Shown: positions 34,840 through 46,486 of the stretch, in pieces | How the letters are laid out: each line of letters opens with the position of its first letter | Position numbering within the stretch: position 1 is the first letter of the stretch | Source of the DNA: Kitagawia praeruptora | Taxonomy: Eukaryota; Streptophyta; Magnoliopsida; Apiales; Apiaceae | Direction of reading: 5' to 3' | Assembly: GCA_037693485.1 (NCBI GenBank) | Contig: CM075344.1 | Coordinates: 99,793,001-99,857,000, forward strand | Length of the DNA: 64,000 bases | Position numbers and translations under genes: made by a program | Notes under the pieces: generated by a model | The model's input: only the letters and a program-made list of their open reading frames with translations | What the model was told of the DNA's origin: nothing | Databases searched by the model: none

Positions 34840-35235
34840 ATGGATAGCCCTTCTGGTGAAGGAAGGCAAGCTGCTCCAAAGGATTTTGTTTGTCTGGTAA
34901 CAGGTAATATATTTGATGATCCAGTGACACTAGAGACTGGACAAACTTATGAGCGTAAAGCAATCCAAGAATGGATGGATAGAGGAAATTCAACTTCTCC
35001 TATCACACGACAGAAGCTGGATGGAACTCAGCTGCCTAAAACAAATTATGAGCTCAAGCGTCTGATTGCAAGCTGGAAAGAACAGAATCCCAGTTTCGCT
35101 ATAACACACTCTGATAATCAGTATCAAGAAAGTGACTTGAATTTCAATTATATTACACATTCGGTTTCTCCTGATAGTGTCATAAGCCAAGTTAAAATTT
35201 GGTTCAGTAATGGTGACAAAAAACTTGAATTTTGA
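34840..35235 (+). pseudogene. Captured U-box fragment of LIN/CERBERUS type E3 ubiquitin ligase
   Basis: The segment follows an acceptor-like TTGTATTTGTAG. It encodes PKDFVCLVTGNIFDDPVTLE, then TGQTYERKAIQEWMDRGN, SPITRQKLDGTQLPKTNYEL and KRLIASWKEQNPSF, a nearly complete U-box (about residues 15-90) of the type in plant LIN/CERBERUS proteins. Further on, SPDSVISQV matches the sequence that follows the U-box in LIN, then the frame runs into KIWFSNGDKKLEF and stops. U-box proteins recruit ubiquitin-charged E2 enzymes. The large LIN N-terminal region and WD40 repeats are missing, so this is a fragment of about 131 residues. It lies inside CACTA-3, antisense to the transposase. Confidence 0.78.
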
Positions 35236-36090
35236 AAGATCCTCATCCATGATCCCCATCCATCCGATTGAGGATATGTACTAAAACAATTGAACCTAAG
35301 AGCTAAGATAATTCAATATTATTTCAGTCTAAAAGCAAAATAAACAAATAGATTATGGATTTAGAAACTTATAATCTTAGATAACAATTAAGTGTATGCT
35401 TCAATTCCTAAACAAAAACTAACAAAAGAGAGAGAGACTGTAAAACACCATTAGTGAAATAATAAGCATTATCGAATACAATGTCTATAATAAATTTTTA
35501 CTAAGAATATATGCAAAGAATTAAATAATACTTCAATCTAAACTTAACCCAACCAATTAGTTAGCATTAGCAAGAGGTATATACACACATACATGATAGA
35601 AAAATTACGGAGATTACCCATATAGGACAGATAAATTAATGATGAATTAGGGAGTTTACCCGAGTATGATAAACTTTGGTTCAGGAATCAGTTTGCTTCT
35701 ACTCTCCACATCAACGAGTTTCACGATCCGTAGTAATTAGGGTTCTTATTTGGCTTAACAAATTTAACAAAATTACCCCCTTGTCCTAAATTGAGATTAT
35801 ATTCACGTATATTATAGTAATATATATATATACAAGTATATGATGATCTTTTGAAAAAAAAGTATATAATGATCTGGCAGCTTACTTAGATTTGTAGTTG
35901 GCCACATAAGATTATATGTTACACGTAAGCATTTCCAGAATAAAAGTTTTAATATAAGAAATTATTAAAAAGTACAACTTGGCGCTAGAACCAGGAAAAA
36001 GATCTCAAATGTGATATATGTTATATGTACCGTTAAATCTCTTTACTTACCATTTATTATTTTTAGTTTTCAATTATATTCTAAGATACT
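35236..36090. other. CACTA-3 interior right of the captured fragment, no gene
   Basis: AT-rich sequence without a convincing frame. It leads into the right subterminal repeats of CACTA-3 (about 36095-36190: copies of TACTTACCAATA, ATTATTAGTAGGTAAA and ATTATTGGTAGGTAAG). Confidence 0.5.
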
Positions 36091-36206
36091 ATATTTACTT
36101 ACCAATATTTTTTACCAATAATTATTAGTAGGTAAATGTTACTTTTATCTACTAATAATTATTGGTAGGTAAGCTATTGGTAGGTAAATATCGAATTTCT
36201 TGTAGT

Positions 36207-37860
36207 TCCATCAATCTTACCCCTCGAGTGTTGAGGAGGTAACCAAAAAGACTCATATTGATGTCGAAAGGATCAAGATGTGAGTGACAAGATGGTTTAG
36301 CAAGTATATGACCGGGCAGTCAAATAAATAACAGCTCTCAAGTGAGGTCCCTTATATGTTTTTGGAAGTTTGAGCGAGTATTTAAATCTTTAAAAATAGA
36401 GTTTTGGTGATCTTCCCTTGATAAAATAGTCATAAAAAGACTCGAAAATGTTGTACATAATATCTGAAGGTGAAATATAATCTTTGAATAATATAAATCA
36501 TTATAAAAAGAGTTTAAAAGAATTTAATTAAATATTCCAAGAATATTTATTAAGTCAATAATAACTACGGAATATTAAATCATAATATTGCTCGTAAGTA
36601 ATTCTCGAATGAATATATTGAATCATTTACTAAATAAATCTCTTCTTAAATGAATATTCAAAATAATATTCATTAAATAAATATTTAAAATAATATCCAC
36701 TAAATAAATCAAACCTTAAATGAATATATGAAAATAATATTCATTTAATAAATAATATTCTAAATGAATATTCAACTAATATTCTTTTAGTAATCAAAAC
36801 TTTAAAGGAATATTCGAAGTAATATTCCTTAAGTAAAGAGAAAATTTACTTTTTATCTTTAAACCAATATTGAAAAGAAAAAAAATCTAGCATTCTTGCT
36901 AGCTTTAACAATAATGAATACATATGCTTAAAGTGTTTTGCAGTCAATTGTTGATTCTTCCATTGGGTTTAATATGCTTTCACAGAGCTGGTAGAACATT
37001 CACAATACACTTATGCTATAATGCTAAACAGAGATGTTTTCTCAGCACTAATTATCCAAACATACAACGCGAAAAGTAAATAATGTATACCCGATTTGCG
37101 TAATATTTTAGCACCTTCTCCTCAGTCTCACTTTGTTTCTACTGGTGTTTGACCCAAGAAATAATCATTTCACAAGCTTTCCCAAACAATCATAAGAGGT
37201 CATCCTGAACCCCAACCCTTTTTTTTCAAGATTGAATGAAATTGCTCTAGTTTATGCACAAGTCCAGGTATACGTTTATGCTTTTACTTTACAATAAGGC
37301 TTTCCTAAGTATGAACAACCCCTGCTCTGGTCCGTACAAACCCAAAATTAACCACAAATATAAACACAAGAAGGGTAGTTTTATAAGCCTTATTCCAAAC
37401 ATAAATTAGCAACACACATATAGTATTAATAGGTAAATACAAATTGAAATATATAAAGTAACCCCAAACAATTTATTGGAAAATATCCCAAAATAATGAA
37501 ACATACCTTAGAGTTTTTGAGATTCGGTTTGGGGAAATATAGTATTAACATAAACTGAAAGATAAAAACCGATTTGAATCCTAATGAACATATAAAAAAT
37601 CGAACAAACACAAGATCGATTTGAACATACCTTACGGTTTTTGAGATTTGGTTTGGGGGGGGGGGAAATGAGCTTTAAGTATCAGTCTCCAATTGAATCT
37701 TCAATCTTTGGGCTTGATCTTTAAACTTTTTCTTCGAGTGGTTATGTCTCCTTTTTCTTCTCCATTTCATTGAGTCTTTCATTTGGTTGTTGATTCTTCC
37801 TTGCAAGTAGTCGTCTGGGTGTGTTTTTCTATTTTCATTTAACTAATTTATTTCTATTTC
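36207..37860. other. AT-rich flank, probable LTR-like element remnant, no gene
   Basis: The first 700 bp consist of many variants of AATGAATATTC and TTAAATAA, resembling the interior of the 8429-13191 element. This fits a continuation of the element that starts at 21023. A direct duplication of about 124 bp lies near 37502-37680, with both copies carrying ACATACCTTA, GTTTTTGAGATT and GGTTTGGGG. No coding sequence is supported. Confidence 0.4.
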
Positions 37861-37889
37861 TTATTATTTTTAATTTTTATTAATCTAAG

Positions 37890-38129
37890 GTAAAAGTTTT
37901 GAAAGACCGCTCTTCTAATTTTGAAAGCCCGTCAAGATTTTTGGCCCAAAATTCATAGTCTAGAGCAACGATTTTTGAAAACCATTGCAGTAGTATAAAT
38001 GTTTAGCAATTTTTTATTTCAATTGTAACGGTTTTTAAAAGCATTACAATACATCGTTTTTTTACTAAACTTGTCTGAAAATGCCAATTTATGGCAACGA
38101 TTTTGGTTCAAATTTTAGTGAACTACAGC
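37890..38129 (-). mobile_element. Possible CACTA remnant end (CACTA-4)
   Basis: Read on the minus strand from 38129 the sequence is CACTAAAATTTGAACC. It is followed by subterminal-like inverted repeats: AATCGTTGCCATAAA, AATGCTTTTAAAAACCGTTAC and CAATGGTTTTCAAAAATCG. The motif style resembles CACTA-1. No partner end or target duplication was identified. Confidence 0.4.
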
Positions 38130-38262
38130 CACTTAACCCTGCAGTTAAAACCCTGAAGTAGACAACCGGAACCTGAGCTTTCTTTAAATCTCTGCACAGA
38201 CCACCACTAAAAAACCACTAAAAAAACCATCGACCACATCGCATTACCGCCGCGACCATACC

Positions 38263-39840
38263 TGTTTGCACTAAATCACGCAAGCGTACGTGGTCACAAG
38301 TAATATAGAATAAAGTTGAGTTCGTTCCCACAAGGATCTGGTTTAGGTTTCAATTCAGTCAATGTACCTATGCAACAATGTATGGTTTTTATTCACTGCT
38401 AAGACAATTATCAAATTTGGGTTTTAGTTAACTAAAAAATAAATTAACAAACTAAGAATTAACTAACTAACGAGAATTGGAATCGAATTACTTATGCAAG
38501 AGAAAACATGGGATCTTAACTTTATTAAATACTTTGCTTAGATCTGACGCCTTTAATCACTATATGCAATGGTTATGATATCTGATCAGGCAACACGGAA
38601 CAAGTATACGCTACTTCTCAGTATACGAATACCAAACTAAACATAAATCCACAAAAGAGATAGAAGATGAATAGACACCAATTATGCTTAGACCCTATAT
38701 GTCTATAGAATTTGAAAACATAACAGTTGAAGAGCAAGTTATCCATAAAGATCACATAAGGCAATATAAGTATTCTCATCTCATACTACGAATCATGTTG
38801 ATAAACAATCATGAACCTATGCTAGCATGGCAAGTTCTAAATCTCAAGATCCACTTTCACTTCACAAGAGATTAATAAATTAGATGTTAGCTACGCATCT
38901 AACAATTAAGCACAACCATACGAGGATATCAAGAATTCATCACACACAAATCTTTAAAGCAAACAAAATAATAAACTACATAGATAAATCCGTTAGAATC
39001 CCATGACAACGATTAGTTCATAATTGAACCGTTCGTCACCATGGTATCAAGTGAAACCATGATAATGAAACAAGATATGAATTCTATGTTATAATATGCT
39101 AACTAATGATACAAATTACAATGGTAGGATGTGTTTAAATAGGCTCTAGAAGTCTTACCCAGCAAGAAATTTCCCAAAATAGAGTTAAAATAGAATTTCT
39201 GCAGTTTAGCACAAAATACGTTTCCTAAACTGATTCTGTTTTGAAGGAAAATTCGTAGCTGACTATTCTTCAGTATTTATGGGCCATTCCAGTTGTATTT
39301 GGATATCTGGACCACTTTAAAATGATAGAGAATCTCGTTAGCTTCGCGTGGACTATAAGATCGTCCAAAACGGACTTGTAGAATTCAAGATATGGCCAAA
39401 ACAATAAATCATGATTATTCAAGAATTTTTGGGCGCTCGGGCGCTGTCAGCCCCCTACAGGGCGCTCTCAACGCACTATTCTTCTGTTCTAAGGCACTGA
39501 CAGCCTAGCTAGGGCGCTGTCAGCCCCCTCCAATTCTGCCCAGCTTGCATTTTTGCTCTAACTTCTTCGTTTTCGCTCCTTTTTCTCCCGTTTCTTTTGC
39601 ATTTGCTCCCGTCGTCAATTCTCTAGTCTCCAAATCATTATAGTAGCTCCAAGCAAGTCTCCTTTCTTCATTGCCATGCTAAATCAATTCCAAAAATGAC
39701 GGAAACAATACACCTAATCAGCATTCTTGCAAACCTGCACAACTAAACAAAACGCATCAAAACTACAACAAACTTGAGGCCAAGTGAATCAATTTAAGCC
39801 AACATGGAACGCTGTAAATGGATATAAAATCCATTTATCA
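38263..39840 (-). repeat. Element II LTR (gag-only LTR retrotransposon, minus strand)
   Basis: On the minus strand it runs TGATAAATGGATTTTATATCC ... GTGCAAACA, matching the start (TGATAAGTGGATTTTATATCC) and the end region (CTTGCGT) of the element I LTRs. It is 1578 bp against 2344 bp for element I. It is preceded on the minus strand by the same polypurine tract type (TTTAAGTTTGGGGGGGTG). A GC-rich patch at 39431-39530 contains GGGCGCTGTCAGCCCCCT twice. Confidence 0.85.
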
Positions 39841-41310
39841 CCCCCCCAAACTTAAACCGATGCTTGTCCTCAAGCATAAACAATTAAAAACTAACTAACT
39901 AGTACCACTTCCGTAGGTGATCACAGTTGCATTTGGCATATGCAACAAGCCCTTTAAACCCCTAAGTAGCCCTAGTGGACGAGTGAGGTCTCGTGAGGGC
40001 CTATAGCGAATGTACCCACAAAATCCATCTCACTAACAATGCAAAAACAATGCAATGCATGAATGCAACTAATATGAAAATGCAAAGATCCCCTTTAAAC
40101 TAACCAAACCAACTAGCAAGCAAATATCTCAAAGAATGCAACTAAATCCAAATAGAGCTCGACTAAGTCCCCGTATACTAACAGTACATGAACAGAAACG
40201 TGCGTATGTGCGATGCTCATCAGAAATACTTCCAACACTAGATAAAAAATCATACCTATTCTTCGCCAAGACAATCACAAGTTTATAAATAAAATAGACG
40301 GTAAACACTTCATAACTTTTGAACACCTCCATTATCATTTGAGTTAGACAGAAATTCATGCTTTATTACTAAACAACTATGACACATAACACAACAAGCA
40401 TGCTTATTTAACCGTGCAATGGATGAGACCCCAAAAGGCTTATACAATAATACCCATGTAGTGAGCGTTGGGTTAGTGGATCCCAGACTATAAAAGCCTT
40501 AGGTCACTAGGCACAAAGTCCCCGCGAACTTAATTACTCGAGTATTAAAGAGCTCACTCGTGGTTAATTTTGCATTTAACAATCGAAACTTTTGATTTTT
40601 TTTTCTTTTTTCTTTTTTTTATATGCAATCTGGAATGAGAATTCTCAATTCCAACACTAGACTACTCATATAAATATGAGCCGACTACTAGCCATTTGAC
40701 ACCTAGCCATTATTTACAAATACTAACAATTAGCAAGAACTCCCTGTTTCCCCCAAACTTAGACTTTAGCATCCCTACGCCATCAAGGGAATAACAAAAA
40801 TTCTAAATATAATCAAGTGATTAAATCTCAAAACAACCAACAAGCATGACCTCAACCTAGCCCAAAAGCAAACGATGAGACTGTGTAAAAATTTTGTTTC
40901 TGCAACATGCAAGTCAATTCCTAGGAACTATAAATCAGCCCTCTATTCATCATTACCACACCCAATAAGACATCTTCCTACCAATCAGAATTAGCTCATC
41001 CTAAGGGATCATGAAATATGCATGCTATACAAATGCAACTAAATGAACTCACATGGTATACGAAAACAAAATAACAAAATGTCCTATATGAAACAAACAA
41101 ACGAAAATACGAACAAAACATGAATGAATTACACTAAACATGCAAAATATGCAATCTACATGAACACAATAACATAAATAACTACCACACACTACATATC
41201 CCCAAACTTAGAATATTCAATGTCTCCATTGAATTGAAGGTAATACAAGGGATAGCAGGAAACATACCTAAATAAAAATGCCGAAAAGCGTGGGTTGCCT
41301 CCCACGAAGC
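39841..41310 (-). mobile_element. Element II non-coding 3' internal region
   Basis: Homologous in reverse to 59640-61126 of element I. Shared blocks include TGCTTGAGGACAAGCATC near the polypurine tract, TCACCTACGGAAGTGGTACT, GCATATGCCAAATGCAA, CTCACGAGACCTCACTCGTC, and the gag-end block GCGCTTCGTGGGAGGCAACC. No ORF occurs in either copy. It may hold packaging or RNA-structure signals; function is inference. Confidence 0.85.
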
Positions 41311-41601
41311 GCTTGTTTAGAGTCAATTAGCTTGACTACGTCCAAGCCTCCATTAAGGATGATAATAGTTGGCCGGGTTATCTCTTCGTGAGACTTCATC
41401 GTCATCACGGTGGCACACTTCCTGCCCCTTCTCATCGTTTGGCCTATTCGTATAACAACTATGTCCTATTCCAATGCCTTCATCTGCTGACCCAAAATCT
41501 GTCAATTTGTAGAACAACACACATTCGCGGGCTTCGCTTGAATATAATGGAGGAGGGTAAATGTAAGTTGCTGAAGCCTTTGGTTCCTCAAAGAGAACTT
41601 C
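41311..41601 (-). pseudogene. Element II gag-like ORF, C-terminal part only
   Basis: On the minus strand an open frame runs from the Copia-C LTR junction at 41601 to a stop near 41356, with EVLFEEPKASATYIYPPPLY, SSEARECVLFYKLTDF and a tail rich in Asp/Arg (CHRDDDEVSRRDNPANYY). It occupies the position of the C-terminus of the element I gag-like protein but is diverged in sequence. Copia-C inserted here, so the rest lies beyond position 64000 if it survives. Confidence 0.6.
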
Positions 41602-42349
41602 TGTTAACTCGAATAACTTGTAGAAGGGGGGGTTGAATACAAGTTATATAATCGTGTCTGATTGTTGCTTGATTAGATAAACAAGAATAAACGAATAAAT
41701 CAAACTCTGCTTGTATTAAATAAATCAAATACAAACTCTACCAAAGGTGTACAAATACCTTTAGCAGCTGCTGACAAAATAAATCTCTCTCTCTCTCTCT
41801 CTGTTTGTTTCGAACTCTCGAATACAAACCTTATACAGAGCTACGCATATAAAACTCACGACTCCAACTCTTTTTACAATGATATAGAGAGAGTATTTAT
41901 AATGCTACCTATCAACTAATCACAGAAAGATAATCTATTAATGACAATGTTCTGCCGTCCAGTTGATAGTTTCCATCAATAGAAAATTCTTTCCTTCATG
42001 AAATCTTCTTGCTTGTTCCTCAAACAAAGATCCTGTTTTATAGCACTTGCCAATTTCTGTAGCATCCATAATGACATCATCAGTAACATGACTGATATCA
42101 GGATTCCATCTTGCATCAGGATCTGACCATCTCATCAGTACTTGATCAGTATTTGACCTGACGTATCAGGATTCAATCTCAGTTCCTGACATGTAGTACT
42201 CGATGCACTGTTCCTGACTTAATTCTATAGATTACTGTCTAACACATATCTCCTATACAAAGTGTTAAATCCTTTATAAGATCAGGATATACAAGAAGTA
42301 TAAGTAAAATTCTATTCTTAACATTACAACTCATGAATTATTCCTAACA
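41602..42349 (-). repeat. Copia-C 3' LTR
   Basis: On the minus strand it starts TGTTAGGAATAATTCATGAG directly after the polypurine tract GGGGGAGAT and ends TTATTCGAGTTAACA, with TATTCAACCCCCC shortly before the end as in the Copia-B LTR. It is 748 bp. A CT microsatellite lies near 41785-41803. The 5-bp duplication would be ACTTC or its partner beyond 64000. Confidence 0.9.
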
Positions 42350-42473
42350 ATCTCCCCCTATTTATGCTTTAAAACCTAAAGCATAAATCTGAGTTGTTGA
42401 TGTCAAAACATATAACAATACAATCAGAATAGAATTTATGAATTCAAAATCATGAAGTTAAGTACCTCCTTCT

Positions 42474-45400
42474 TCAAATGTAGACAAAGTATCTAGTACT
42501 TATAAGAAAGAATTCAACTATTTGATGCTTCTTTTCCTTTACCACTTCCCTGATAAGATTCACCTCTGTCATCCTTAGTTCTTCTTTTATCTCTCCCAGT
42601 CTGTTTATCTCCTCCCCAGTCTGTTGCCTTTGAACTATTTTTATCTCCCCCTTTTTGACATCAGCAACATTAATTCCAAGAGATTCAGTAACAGAACAAA
42701 TGAGATTCATCAGAACTACTTGATTTTCCATAATAATGACTTGGTTATCTTCAAGTGTTTGAAGTCTTGATTGAATTTCAACTTGAGATTTCTGAATGTC
42801 TTGTAGGACTTCAGAATTGACTTCAATGTTGGAAGTGTTTGGAATATCTTCAGATTCAAGTCTTGTAGAAGAAGTTGCCTGTGTAGAATGATATTCAAGT
42901 AATAAAACTCGAGTAGAGTTACAAACATCTTCATCTTTCTGATCTGAAGTTACAATATGATCATCTTGTCCTTCACCAGTATTCTGCGTACTAATATCTA
43001 CAAATCCTGACTCCTCCTTAGATTGATCAGATACTGTTGATGTCTCAATTCTGGCTGATATTGGTAGTACAAACAAAGGAATACTAGGATCATTAGGAAT
43101 TTCTTCGGGTACTAGTAGTGTAGAAGTTTTTCTTAGCCTTTCACCTCTTCTGTTGATAATTCCTGTAAGCCTTTCTTTTTGCTTCTGAGCTTTAACTTCT
43201 TGCTTTGCGTTGTGCTTTGCTAAGTCATTCTTCTCATACATCTTGATAAAAGAATAAGTACCAGCATCCATACCAAGATTGTCAGACCAAGATTCAGGAA
43301 AAACCTTATCCCAGAAATCAAACGATGGTGGTTTCCTAATTTTCTCTCCCTCACTATGGAGTTGATCATCCATACCCTCATTCTCACTTTGACTATCTAA
43401 AGTCAACACTCTTTCTACCTCTCCTTTTGCCTGGTCAGGAGCCCGCCTCTCTGATTATGGATCAATATCCATCTTTTCAATTGTATCACTCAAATTTGGA
43501 TAAGTGCTCTCATGACCTACAGAAAAATAGAGTTTAGAAGAAGTTTTTATACGTAAACTCACATGGAGAGAGGGTTCCTCATTTGACAAGGGGCTTGAGG
43601 TTTTCTCCAAGGAGTGAGCTGCTATAGTCTCTGAACCCTCACAAACATCTACTTTCTTTCCAGAGACTACAGGCTCCAGTATACCACTTTCAGGTTCTCT
43701 ACTAGACTCTGATGTCTTCAGTAATACTTCATTAGACACCCTAGTTAGTATGTCACCGTCTTTAAGTGTTGGTTGCTGAGACACACCCTCAAGGTAGATA
43801 GACTCTGACTGAACAATATTTGTTTGATCTTCAAGAAAATTAGTCAAAGTTATTCCTCCCATATCATAGGTTTTCTCACTTGCAATTTCAGTCATCACAG
43901 AAGACCTTTCAACATCAGCTATCACAGCTCCTGAGTCATCCAACCTCTGACTAGATGGTTCTTGTGTTGCAGTGAATGTGATCTGATCTGTCCTACTATC
44001 CACCACTGGTGCAATAGTATCTTCTATTGATTGCATTCCTCTACCTACTTCCTCTAGTTGTTCACCTTAAGCTGAAGCATCTTCAATAATGGCATCCTTG
44101 TCAAATAAATATGCATGAAGTGATTGAAGTGCAACATGCTTTGAGAGTCCAAATTTCTTGACTAATTGTCTTCTGACAGTTACATAAAAATACATCTTCA
44201 TTAAGTCAAGTCTTTGATGTAGAAGTCCATATTCTTCTGGAAATAAAAGTTTTGGTACTCTTTCAACTAGAAAATCTAGAACAGGCTTGGACAGCTTCAC
44301 TTTGATAGAAATAACTCTCATAGCCAGTCTGTATGATAATGTAGTTTCTCATAGAGAATCAATATCAAGATCTCTATAGTCATTTACTGACTTGATTGTA
44401 GCTTCATTTGTAGAGACCTGCATGATATTAGTTGGACTAGACTCTGTGTGTGTAGGTGACAAATGAATCTTTCTCCTTGTTCTCCTAGTATAGTGAGCAA
44501 AAGATTTATCCTGAGAAGACTCAAGAGGTGTAGACATAGAAATGATCTTGGGATGAGATCCTTTTTCAATAGACACAGTCTTTTGAGAGACAGTATCCAG
44601 TAACTGTTTTCCCTTTTTAAGTACTACAGCCTTTTGTGAGACTACAGCCTGGCTGTGACTAGGTGCTTCATCTCTTTGTCCTAGCTTAGAAAGTTGAATT
44701 GCAGCCTTCAATTCTTCTCTCTCAGCAAGAGATATATTATCATCATCTTCACTAGAACTACTACTACTTGACACAACAAATCTTCTCTTCCTTACAACTG
44801 ATGTCTTTTGAGAAACACCAGAGGTTGGCTTCTTTGAAACAATAGGCTGTAGATCAAAATTTTGTTCTTGAATTGTTTCAGAGACTATAATGTTTTGGGC
44901 TACTTGGGTAGACACAGGTGGGTTCTCCTCCAAATGAGATTCCTAAGCCATTTTACCACAAAAGAAAGAAGAATTGTAGAGAGTAGGAAGATGAGTTTCA
45001 AGAATTACCTGAACATGATGTGAATAATGAATTGCAGGTATTTCATCTAGATTCTTTTCATTGTCCTTCTTTGTAATGTCAGAGAAAATTCTCTTTTGCT
45101 GTACATAAGAAGAAACACAATGTTCTCTACCAAATCTAGCTTCAACATCAAGAATAAAATGGTTAATAAACATTTGCATAAATCTATGATAATAAACCAT
45201 TTTCCTGTTTTGATCTCCTGACCCAAGTTTAATACACATCTGACTTAAGATAATGTGACCAATGTTAATTACTCTGTCATAAAGCAAACTGTAAGCAATA
45301 TGTGAAGTAACAAAAGTAATTTGCTGAAAAGAACTACATTTGCCAGTAAAACATTTAGCAATTTTATCAAAGAAGAAAGACCATTCCTTCCTAAGAAAAG

Positions 45401-46300
45401 ACCTATTTAACTGGCTCATGTTGTCTAGAGGTCCAGAATAACCTAACTCAGATAACATAGTTCTAACATTATCATCAGATGGTACATTCTCAAAGTTCAT
45501 ACTAACAGGTAAGTGAAGTACTGAATTAACAACAAATTCAGTAATGTCATAAGTAGGGGTGAGCATTCGGTCGGTTCGGTCCAGAACCGAACCGAACCGA
45601 AAGAACCGAAAACCGAAATTTCAATTATTTTAGAACCGAACCGGACCGAATAAAATTCTGGACCAAACCAGACCCAAACCGAAATAATTCGGTCGGTTCG
45701 GTCCGATCCATAAGAACCGAATTTTTCGAATTTTGATTTATTATTACATATAATTATTAATATAAATATAATATTATTATTATAAATATATTATTATTAA
45801 TATAAATATAATATATTTATATTTATATTTATATATTATTGTATATATTATTATTAACTATTTATTGTATATATTATTATTATAAATATAAATATAAATA
45901 TATATATATATAATTCGGGTGGTTCGGTTCTAACCGAAATTACTTACGGAAGAACCGAACCGAACCGAAATTTATTTCGGTTCTAACCAAAAGAACCGAA
46001 CCGACCGAAAAAGAAAAAAAATTGGATCGAACCGAACCGAAATTGTGTGGTTCGGTTCGGTTCTTCGGTTCCGGTTCGGTTCTGCTCACCCCTAGTCATA
46101 AGTATCTTGTCCTAAGTGTAGAACAATCTTACCTGATTGACTCTGAGTAGAATCAATATAAACTATCAGTATGAATGAATTAAAGTTTACTTGCTTAGAC
46201 TTAACAAAACTCAGAATTAGATCACTAAAAAAAATGAACTTCAGGATTTGAAACAATAGTACACACGCATTTCACAATCCTGATACTGGCGATAAAATCC
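42474..46300 (-). pseudogene. Copia-C extra 3' ORF (between RNase H and LTR)
   Basis: A single reading frame of about 1030 codons runs from 45566 to 42474. It is interrupted by four in-frame stops (at about 44943, 44349, 44067 and 43455) but not by frameshifts. It continues upstream of the hAT MITE with FILIVYIDSTQSQSGKIV; a T8 run near 46223 seems to carry one extra base. The N-terminal part is a folded-looking domain (HLPVSMNFENVPSDDNVRTM, LSELGYSGPLD, RKEWSFFFDKIAKCF, HIAYSLLYDR). The rest is Ser/Thr/Glu-rich and low complexity (SSSSSSSEDDDN), with a coiled-coil-like C-terminus (LQTLEDNQVIIMENQVVL). No transmembrane segment is seen, so a classical envelope protein is unlikely. Extra ORFs in this place occur in some plant Copia lineages such as SIRE/Maximus. 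Confidence 0.75.
45554..46094. mobile_element. hAT-type MITE (541 bp) with 8-bp duplication
   Basis: Ends TAGGGGTGAGCA and TGCTCACCCCTA, with an exact 8-bp target duplication GTCATAAG at 45546-45553 and 46095-46102. The subterminal parts are built of dozens of GGTTCGGTT/AACCGAACC repeats in both orientations around an AT-rich (TATAAATA) core. Short TIR plus 8-bp duplication fits hAT. There is no coding. It interrupts the Copia-C extra ORF. Confidence 0.95.
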
Positions 46301-46486
46301 TGATGACGTCAGCATACTGATAGCAATCCTGATCCTGATGTTTATTAACAAGTCTATCATACTGAAATTTATCAAATTACAATGTTACAGCTTAAGCATT
46401 TAATAATCAAATATAGATCCTGACAAGAATATCAAGTCTATAAGCTGAAAACAACATACCTTGCTACTTTTGCAGATGTTAAAGAT

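Larger units (their letters stand above)
22103..36206 (-). mobile_element. CACTA-3: 14.1-kb CACTA element with TnpA-like and TNP2-like genes
   Basis: The left end reads ACTACAAGAAATATGGC and the right end, reverse complemented, reads ACTACAAGAAATTCGATA. Both are followed by repeats of TACCTACCAAT in each orientation. The usual first bases CA of the CACTACAAGAAA terminus have changed at both ends, and no 3-bp duplication is visible (TTG left, CCA right), so the insertion is old or the ends rearranged. Two genes read leftward: a TNP2-type transposase (29946-33537) and a TnpA-like gene (22766-25486). A MITE lies between them, and a plus-strand host-gene capture lies near the right end. This is the usual two-gene layout of plant En/Spm elements. 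Confidence 0.88.

Noticed and set aside
42474..46300. Envelope gene
   Set aside because: The position fits an env-like ORF, but I see no signal peptide, transmembrane segment or fusion-like stretch.
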